Origin: Thioalkalivibrio nitratireducens
GTDB lineage: Bacteria; Pseudomonadota; Gammaproteobacteria; Ectothiorhodospirales; Ectothiorhodospiraceae
Length of the DNA stretch: 12,057 nt
Assembly: GCA_011390385.1 (NCBI GenBank)
Contig: JAABSN010000095.1
Coordinates: forward strand, 1 to 12,057
Direction: 5' to 3'
Every line of letters starts with the position of its first letter. The first letter of the stretch is position 1. A program made the translations under genes and the position numbers. Positions 6,925-12,057 of this stretch are shown piece after piece. The notes beneath the pieces are model-generated. The model was not told the origin of the DNA. It did no database searches and saw nothing but the letters and a program-made list of their open reading frames with translations.

Positions 6925-7921
6925 TCTGCCGCGATGGGAGATAAAGCGCCCGCAATTTCTGTTCGATCTCGTCCGCGAGTTCGGGATGTTCCTTCAGAAA
7001 CTGTCTTGCGTTTTCCTTGCCCTGGCCAATGCGTTCGCTGTTGTAGCTGTACCACGCTCCGGCCTTGTCGATCAGCCTCTCCTTCACGCCCAACTCGATG
7101 ACTTCGCCCAGGCGCGAAATGCCTTCGCCGTAGAGAATCTCGAAATGGGCCTCCTTGAACGGTGGTGCCATCTTGTTCTTCACGACCTTTACACGTGTTT
7201 CGTTGCCGATCACCTCATCGCCACGCTTGATCGCCCCGATCCGACGAATGTCCATACGGACGGAAGCGTAGAACTTCAGGGCATTGCCACCGGTCGTCGT
7301 TTCAGGGCTTCCGAACATGACTCCGATTTTCATGCGGATCTGGTTGATGAAAATCACCAGGGTATTGGAACGCTGGATGTTTGCGGTCAGCTTTCTCAGC
7401 GCCTGTGACATCAAACGTGCCTGAAGGCCAACGTGAGCATCGCCCATCTCGCCCTCGATCTCTGCCTTCGGTGTCAGCGCTGCGACCGAGTCCACGACAA
7501 CGACATCCACCGCCCCACTGCGCACCAGCATGTCGGCGATTTCCAGTGCCTGTTCCCCGGTATCGGGCTGCGAAATCAGCAATTCGTCGACCTTGACCCC
7601 GAGTTTCTGGGCATAAGCCGGATCGAGGGCGTGTTCGGCATCGATGAACGCCGCGGTTCCGCCCAGTTTCTGGCATTCTGCAACCACGTGCAGCGTCAGC
7701 GTGGTCTTGCCCGAGGACTCGGGCCCGTAGATCTCGACGACGCGCCCGCGCGGGACACCGCCGATCCCCAGAGCCACGTCCAGCGCCAGCGAGCCGGTGG
7801 AAATGACCTCGACATCACGCACGGCGGTTCCGTCGCCCATGCGCATTACCGCACCCTTGCCGAACTGCCTCTCGATTTGTCCGAGCGCAGCGGCAAGCGC
7901 CTTCTTGCGATTCTCGTCCAC
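6890..7921 (-). CDS. recA: Recombinase RecA
   Basis: ATP-dependent strand-exchange protein for homologous recombination and the SOS co-protease. The 343-residue product carries Walker A GPESSGKT at 66-73 (same numbering as E. coli), the DNA-binding loop 1 region [10 protein letters not shown], Walker B-like [10 protein letters not shown], loop 2 around [19 protein letters not shown] and the C-terminal domain ending in an acidic/polar tail. The start is a GTG at 7921-7919 giving VDENRKKAL; an AAGGAGGA sequence stands four bases before it, one of the best ribosome binding sites in the window. The frame is open upstream but those residues are unlike RecA. The 3' end overlaps recX by 35 bases, and pncC lies 98 bases upstream. 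Confidence 0.98.
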   Translation of the reverse strand: MDENRKKALAAALGQIERQFGKGAVMRMGDGTAVRDVEVISTGSLALDVALGIGGVPRGRVVEIYGPESSGKTTLTLHVVAECQKLGGTAAFIDAEHALDPAYAQKLGVKVDELLISQPDTGEQALEIADMLVRSGAVDVVVVDSVAALTPKAEIEGEMGDAHVGLQARLMSQALRKLTANIQRSNTLVIFINQIRMKIGVMFGSPETTTGGNALKFYASVRMDIRRIGAIKRGDEVIGNETRVKVVKNKMAPPFKEAHFEILYGEGISRLGEVIELGVKERLIDKAGAWYSYNSERIGQGKENARQFLKEHPELADEIEQKLRALYLPSRQNVSAEKATAEG

Positions 7922-7925
7922 ACTA

Positions 7926-7933
7926 TCCTCCTT
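7926..7933 (-). promoter_or_regulatory. recA: Ribosome binding site that fixes the recA GTG start
   Basis: AAGGAGGA on the minus strand, four bases before the GTG at 7921. It decides the start because there is no ATG at the family N-terminus. Confidence 0.85.
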
Positions 7934-7964
7934 GGTGGTTTTCGGCCGACCCGACCGGTGTGCG

Positions 7965-7994
7965 AGTATCCCATAAGGGGCTGATCGAGCCCAA
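7965..7994 (-). promoter_or_regulatory. recA: Weak candidate recA promoter; no LexA box seen
   Basis: On the minus strand TTGGGC (7994-7989, 3/6) is followed after 18 bases by GATACT (7970-7965, 4/6), about 45 bases before the recA start. In the whole 98-base pncC-recA gap I find no CTGT-N8-ACAG LexA operator on either strand. recA may also be read from the pncC transcript. Confidence 0.3.
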
Positions 7995-8019
7995 GCGCCT
8001 CCATGGACCATCCGGTCCC

Positions 8020-8577
8020 TCACGGAGGAATCCGACTGTCCGGTCCGAGTTCGTGATCGAGCAACTGCCGAAGCCCCCAGAGGACGGCAGCTTGCCTCAC
8101 CTGTCCACGATTGCCCGCAAACCGTTGCTCTGCCGTGCGACATCCGCCACTGCGAGTGGCCCAACCGAACCAGACCAGTCCGACCGGCTTCTCGGCGCTA
8201 CCTCCCCCTGGACCCGCAATTCCGGTAACCGCAATGGCAACGTGTGCCGTACTGTGTTCCAGCGCGCCTCGCGCCATGGCTGCGGCAACCTCCGCGCTGA
8301 CGGCGCCCGAGCGCTGGATCAAATCCGATGGAACACCCAAAAGGCTGGCCTTCGATTCGTTGCTGTAGGTGACCCAGCCACACTCGAACCATTGCGAACT
8401 TCCAGGGGTTTCCGTCAGTGCGTGCGCGATGCCGCCTCCTGTGCAGGATTCCGCGGTGCACAGCCGCCATCCGCGGGCAAGCAGCGACTCCCCCGTCGCC
8501 TGAGCGACCGCCGTGATGGACGCCGGCACGGGTTCGCGGATCGTGGTGGGCTGTGTTGTCGACTCGTGACTAGTCAA
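8020..8577 (-). CDS. pncC: Nicotinamide-nucleotide amidase (PncC / CinA C-terminal family)
   Basis: Deamidates NMN to nicotinate mononucleotide, recycling the NMN released by bacterial DNA ligase. This is the stand-alone CinA C-terminal domain without the N-terminal COG1058 domain. Seen: [14 protein letters not shown] (41-54) with the likely catalytic Ser-44, YSNESK (71-76) with its partner Lys-76 at the family spacing, the [16 protein letters not shown] helix, and the glycine-rich [11 protein letters not shown] loop. The longest frame starts at a TTG (8577-8575) and gives 185 residues; a GTG at 8529 would give 169, nearer the 165 of the E. coli enzyme. No strong ribosome binding site settles this. 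With the TTG start the gene overlaps the stop of the upstream gene by eight bases, so coupling is likely. pncC just before recA is a widespread bacterial arrangement. Confidence 0.9.
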   Translation of the reverse strand: MTSHESTTQPTTIREPVPASITAVAQATGESLLARGWRLCTAESCTGGGIAHALTETPGSSQWFECGWVTYSNESKASLLGVPSDLIQRSGAVSAEVAAAMARGALEHSTAHVAIAVTGIAGPGGGSAEKPVGLVWFGWATRSGGCRTAEQRFAGNRGQVRQAAVLWGLRQLLDHELGPDSRIPP

Positions 8578-10105
8578 GATACTCGACCGTCACCTCACGC
8601 AGCGCCCAATCGCCGCCAGCATTGATCAGTGAAAACCCATCGAAATCGCCGGACCATTCGCGATCGACCGCTTCGATCAGTGTTTCCCCGCTGTGGCTTA
8701 CCGTCATCCGGCCATCGACATCGCGGGTCCACTCGAGCAAGCGCGGGCTTCCTTCATCGAGCTGGAACCGGGAACTGCCGAGTACCGAAGCGCCACTCTG
8801 GTCGACGAACTGAAGCTGCAAGGGACGCGACTGATCCGAGCGATAGACCAGACGATAACCGTGATTCAGATCACGCTCGAAATAGGGTCCGAACTGGATA
8901 TTGCCATGGCTTTGCGATGAGCCCGAGAGTTCCGCGACGATCCGGAAACCGGGTGCGATCCGGGTTGGCACGTAGGCAGCGGCCGCCGTCTGCTGCCCCG
9001 GCAGAGCCATTCCGAGCTGTTCCTGGAAGATACTCCCCAGAATCTGGCGACCAATGTCTTCAGGCTGATCCGACGGCGGGGCAACGGATGAACTCAGCCC
9101 CCCGTTCCGCACAGTGAAGCGACCGGAGGCGATGCGCCAGGCGGGATCCCTCGTGAAATCACCGTCGGAGAAGTTGTCCTGCAACGCGACCCGGTATTCG
9201 GGTTCCAGTACCGGGGGTGCTTCCGGCTCAGCGTCCAGGACACCAAGGCGCTCCCGCGTCCACTGGGTCAATCGCCCTGTTGGCTCGAGACCGCTGTCCC
9301 TCTGAAACCGCTCGATCGCCGACCGGCTCAGGGGGCTCAGCACACCATCCGGTGGCCCTGCGTTGTATCCGCGAGCATTCAATGCGCGTTGTGCCTCGGC
9401 GCGTTCCTCGCGCGTCAACTGCAGGTCCTGCATCCTGTGGTCATCATCGACCGAGCGCATTTCATCCAGCAGCGCCTGGCTTGGTTCACCGGTAACCGCC
9501 AACCCGCTCCCGCGTTGATAGTCGCGGATGGCTTCCCGGGTGGCCTGGTTCATCTCGCCCCCGAGCCCGGGGATCGAGTATCCCCGCCGCCGGAGTTCCC
9601 GCTGGATCCCGGTGACCATGTCGGCGCTCTCGCCTGATGGCGGCCTGCTGAATCCGGGTTGGGCCGGAAATCGCGGTGCCACCTCGACTGGGCCTGGCGG
9701 CTGCTGAAGCTGTGCCGTTGCCTGCACATGGTTGAGCAGTGCCGCCGAAGCCTCGCCGTCCTCGAGAAGTCCCTGGCTGCGCTGGTAGGACCGGATCGCG
9801 CTGCGGGTGCGGGCTCCCATGATCCCGTCGGCCGGGCCCGCGTCGTATCCAAGCCGATTCAATTCCTGCTGGAGTGTCCGGACCACGGAGGCGCTTGGAC
9901 TCGAGACCAGCGACGGAAGGGTTGCGCTACCCCAAGGTGGCGTCTGTGGCTGAGCCTGCGCGGCGCTCGTGAACGCTGCGCACGAAGCAAGCCCGATCAA
10001 TGCCATCCGAAACACGAGACGTCTGATGGACACTGGCGCTGCCTTCGAAAGACCGAATGCGCTGCCGGAGAAAGCGATGTACCTGTACGATGCTGCGGTC
10101 GCCAT
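8570..10105 (-). CDS. Secreted protein with three peptidoglycan-binding (PGB_1) repeats and a C-terminal beta-sandwich-like domain
   Basis: Function unknown; probably periplasmic or envelope-associated. From the ATG at 10105 it has 511 residues. GGGAGAG lies five bases upstream and a candidate promoter just before that, which supports this start. Domains: a long basic N-region, then a hydrophobic signal segment (34-51, MALIGLASCAAFTSAAQA) with a likely signal peptidase I site AQA|Q at 51/52; three PGB_1-like helical repeats at about 73-127, 162-216 and 234-289, each with a Gln..Leu..GY start and a (R/A)AI..(Y/F)QR.SGL core; a Pro-rich linker; and a C-terminal region (about 307-511) rich in beta pattern, with QDNFSDGDF..DPAWRI, GPYFERDLNHGYRLVYR and RLLEWTRDVDGRMTVSHSG, resembling the concanavalin-like/DUF1080 type. 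No catalytic hydrolase motif is visible. A GTG at 10033 would give a conventional 27-residue signal peptide and is the alternative start. It overlaps pncC by eight bases. A hypothetical gene between mutS and pncC is also known in Pseudomonas. Confidence 0.85.
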   Translation of the reverse strand: MATAASYRYIAFSGSAFGLSKAAPVSIRRLVFRMALIGLASCAAFTSAAQAQPQTPPWGSATLPSLVSSPSASVVRTLQQELNRLGYDAGPADGIMGARTRSAIRSYQRSQGLLEDGEASAALLNHVQATAQLQQPPGPVEVAPRFPAQPGFSRPPSGESADMVTGIQRELRRRGYSIPGLGGEMNQATREAIRDYQRGSGLAVTGEPSQALLDEMRSVDDDHRMQDLQLTREERAEAQRALNARGYNAGPPDGVLSPLSRSAIERFQRDSGLEPTGRLTQWTRERLGVLDAEPEAPPVLEPEYRVALQDNFSDGDFTRDPAWRIASGRFTVRNGGLSSSVAPPSDQPEDIGRQILGSIFQEQLGMALPGQQTAAAAYVPTRIAPGFRIVAELSGSSQSHGNIQFGPYFERDLNHGYRLVYRSDQSRPLQLQFVDQSGASVLGSSRFQLDEGSPRLLEWTRDVDGRMTVSHSGETLIEAVDREWSGDFDGFSLINAGGDWALREVTVEYLD

Positions 10106-10132
10106 GGAAACTCTCCCGTGAGTTTTGCAAAG

Positions 10133-10161
10133 AGCATAGGCCCCTGGACAATGCCGGGCAA
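10133..10161 (-). promoter_or_regulatory. Candidate sigma70 promoter of the peptidoglycan-binding protein gene
   Basis: On the minus strand TTGCCC (10161-10156, 4/6) is followed after 17 bases by TATGCT (10138-10133, 4/6), leaving about 20 bases of leader before the ATG at 10105. It may drive the pncC and recA genes downstream as well, since no terminator lies between. Confidence 0.45.
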
Positions 10162-10247
10162 CGATACATGTTGTACAGGCAGTCGCTCCGATACCGTCGC
10201 CCGTAAGTGTCTGCGACACCGCTCCGGTGGATATCCCGCCACTGCCT

Positions 10248-10253
10248 TATACT
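10248..10253 (+). promoter_or_regulatory. mutS: Candidate -10 box of mutS
   Basis: TATACT (5/6) ends 25 bases before the mutS ATG. I find no good -35 at 16-18 bases upstream, so it is a weak call. It shares the 173-base region 10106-10278 with the divergent promoter; nothing else is evident there. Confidence 0.3.
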
Positions 10254-10278
10254 TCCGGTTTTGCCTCTTGCGTGCGCC

Positions 10279-12057
10279 ATGGACCCGTTGTCAGCCCACA
10301 CCCCGATGATGCAGCAGTATCTGCGCATCAAGGCCGAGCATGCGGATACGCTGCTTCTGTATCGCATGGGCGATTTCTATGAATTGTTCTACGACGACGC
10401 TCAGCGTGCCGCGCAACTGCTCGACATCACGCTGACCCGACGCGGCGAGTCCGCGGGCCAACCCATCCCGATGGCCGGCATTCCCGTGCATACCCTGGAA
10501 AGCTATCTGGCGCGGCTCCTCAGGAAAGGCGAGGCAGTGGCGATCTGCGAGCAGACCGGCGAGGTGGGTAGCGGCAAGGGACCGGTACACCGAGAGGTCG
10601 TGCGCATCGTGACCCCCGGAACGATTTCCGAAGAGGCACTGCTCGACGCCCGCGAGACCAACCTGATCGTGGCAATCTGCCCGGCGCCCGAAACCAAGGC
10701 GACGGCTCCGGTTGGGCTGGGTGTCCTGGAGTTTGCCAGTGGCCGTTTCAGTGTCACCGAAGTCACCGCCGGCGAGCCGCTCACAGCCGAGCTGGCACGC
10801 CTGAACCCGGTCGAGTGCCTGGTTCCGGAGAGCTTTGCGACCGGTTTTCCCGAGAGCCAACGGCTACCGGACTGGCACTTCGATCCGGTGTCCGCACGGC
10901 GGATCCTGACCGCGCATTTCCGGACCCGGGATCTCTCCGGCTTCGGGTGCGACGACCTCCCCCTGGGTCTCGCGGCCGCTGGTGCGCTCCTGTCCTACGT
11001 GCAGAACCGTTACCGCGGCGAACTGGGCCACATCACCGGGCTCAGTCGGGAAACGCGTGGGAGTGTGCTGCAACTGGACGCAGTAACCCGACAGAATCTG
11101 GAACTGCACCGGACCCTCTCGGGCCGACGCGAAGGCAGTCTGATCGCGTTGCTCGATAATACCCGTACCGCCATGGGGTCGCGGCTCCTGGGCCGCTGGC
11201 TGAATCAGCCCTTGCGCGACCGCGACCGCATTCGGGAACGGCATGGCGTCGTGCAGGACATCCTGGATCGGAGCCTGCAACGGGATTTGCGTCGGCAACT
11301 CTCCGGGCTCGCCGATTGCGAGCGCATCATCAGCCGCATTGCACTGGGTAGTGCCCGGCCCAGGGATCTGGTCGCCCTGCTCCACGGCCTGCAACGGCTC
11401 CCTGAGCTGTATGAGTCGCTTCCTGCACTGGACACGACAGTATTGGTTGCGGACATTCGTGCCCGACTGATACCCCGCGACGGACTTTCCGGTTTGCTCG
11501 AACAGGCCCTGACGGACGAACCTCCGTTGCGAGTCAACGACGGTGGCGTGATCCGCCCGGGCTTCGACGCAGAACTGGATCGGCTCAGGGGCTTGGAGGC
11601 CGATGCGGACCAGTTTCTTCGGGATCTGGAGGCGCGCGAGCGCGAGGCAACGGGCCTGACGCAATTGCGCGTTGCCTACAACCGTGTTCATGGCTACTAC
11701 ATCGAAATCGCCCGCAGTCTGTCCGATCAGGTCCCGGCACGCTTCGTCCGGCGCCAGACATTGAAGAACGCCGAGCGTTACACCTCGGAGGAACTGAAGC
11801 AATTCGAGGACGAAATCCTCTCGGCCCGGGACCGTGCACTCAACCTCGAACGCGAACTGTTCGAACGTCTCCTCGGTAACCTGCGAGGCGGGATCGAGAC
11901 CCTGCGCGAGTTCTCCGACGCGGTGGCTGAGCTGGACGCTTTCTGCACACTGGCCGATACGGCTGAGCGGCTTGACTGGGTGTGCCCGGTGATGGTCAGC
12001 GAACCGGGCGTTTTCATCGAAGCGGGCCGGCACCCGGTGGTCGAGGCAGCACTGCAG
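10279..12057 (+). CDS. mutS: DNA mismatch repair protein MutS, N-terminal 593 codons (runs off window)
   Basis: Recognises mismatches and small loops and starts methyl-directed type repair with MutL. The frame is open from the ATG at 10279 to the last base. It begins [18 protein letters not shown] and has the mismatch-contact motif Phe-33-x-Glu-35 in [11 protein letters not shown], then the domain I block [18 protein letters not shown] and AICEQTGE, the connector domain with [18 protein letters not shown], and the lever/clamp region with [43 protein letters not shown] and [21 protein letters not shown]. The window ends at [11 protein letters not shown], so the Walker A ATPase motif expected about 20 residues later is outside. 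Upstream is divergent from the peptidoglycan-binding protein; the ribosome binding site is weak. Confidence 0.97.
   Translation, partial: MDPLSAHTPMMQQYLRIKAEHADTLLLYRMGDFYELFYDDAQRAAQLLDITLTRRGESAGQPIPMAGIPVHTLESYLARLLRKGEAVAICEQTGEVGSGKGPVHREVVRIVTPGTISEEALLDARETNLIVAICPAPETKATAPVGLGVLEFASGRFSVTEVTAGEPLTAELARLNPVECLVPESFATGFPESQRLPDWHFDPVSARRILTAHFRTRDLSGFGCDDLPLGLAAAGALLSYVQNRYRGELGHITGLSRETRGSVLQLDAVTRQNLELHRTLSGRREGSLIALLDNTRTAMGSRLLGRWLNQPLRDRDRIRERHGVVQDILDRSLQRDLRRQLSGLADCERIISRIALGSARPRDLVALLHGLQRLPELYESLPALDTTVLVADIRARLIPRDGLSGLLEQALTDEPPLRVNDGGVIRPGFDAELDRLRGLEADADQFLRDLEAREREATGLTQLRVAYNRVHGYYIEIARSLSDQVPARFVRRQTLKNAERYTSEELKQFEDEILSARDRALNLERELFERLLGNLRGGIETLREFSDAVAELDAFCTLADTAERLDWVCPVMVSEPGVFIEAGRHPVVEAALQ

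Noticed and set aside
10170..10195. Near-palindromic TGTACAACATGTA region as a LexA-like box between the divergent genes
   Set aside because: The left half fits CTGT but the right half does not give ACAG at the needed spacing.
10864..12033. Long 389-codon open frame antisense to mutS
   Set aside because: It is the shadow of a fully conserved mutS frame in GC-rich DNA; its translation resembles no family.

Overview
The window suggests a GC-rich gammaproteobacterium. The run mutS / peptidoglycan-binding protein / pncC / recA / recX / alaS / lysC / csrA / tRNA-Ser(GCU) matches the gene order known around recA in Pseudomonas and in halophilic or sulfur-oxidising Chromatiales/Ectothiorhodospiraceae-type bacteria. 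Placement below class level is inference. I see no transposase, integrase, CRISPR array or phage gene, and no obvious new defence or biosynthetic system. Most of the window is a well-conserved housekeeping block.

Layout. Positions 1-1529 (minus strand) hold wecB and the first 125 codons of wecC, overlapping by four bases; they make UDP-ManNAc and UDP-ManNAcA for a surface polysaccharide. Positions 1530-1883 are a non-coding spacer with some hairpins. tRNA-Ser(GCU) lies at 1884-1973 with a plausible promoter. Then, all on the minus strand and closely spaced, come csrA (2098-2307), lysC (2386-3624, with a second start inside it for a beta subunit), alaS (3751-6366), recX (6433-6924), recA (6890-7921), pncC (8020-8577) and a secreted triple peptidoglycan-binding-domain protein (8570-10105). 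A 173-base divergent promoter region separates this from mutS on the plus strand (10279 to the window end), which is cut off just before its ATPase Walker A motif.

How the genes relate. recA, recX and mutS are DNA repair genes, alaS and tRNA-Ser serve translation, lysC opens aspartate-family amino-acid synthesis, csrA is a global post-transcriptional regulator, and pncC recycles pyridine nucleotides. From 10105 down to csrA I find no hairpin with a T-tract, so read-through between neighbours is possible. Candidate internal promoters lie before recA, lysC and the tRNA.

Most worth a second look: (i) the base of the tRNA-Ser acceptor stem does not pair (G6/G67 and A7/C66), and the wecBC DNA starting on the tRNA's 3' side looks richer in G+C, which together hint at an island integrated at the tRNA 3' end; (ii) a strong ribosome binding site and GTG inside lysC, placed where alpha2beta2 aspartokinases start the beta subunit; (iii) no canonical LexA box before recA; (iv) inverted repeats in the alaS and lysC leaders; (v) the domain architecture of the secreted protein.
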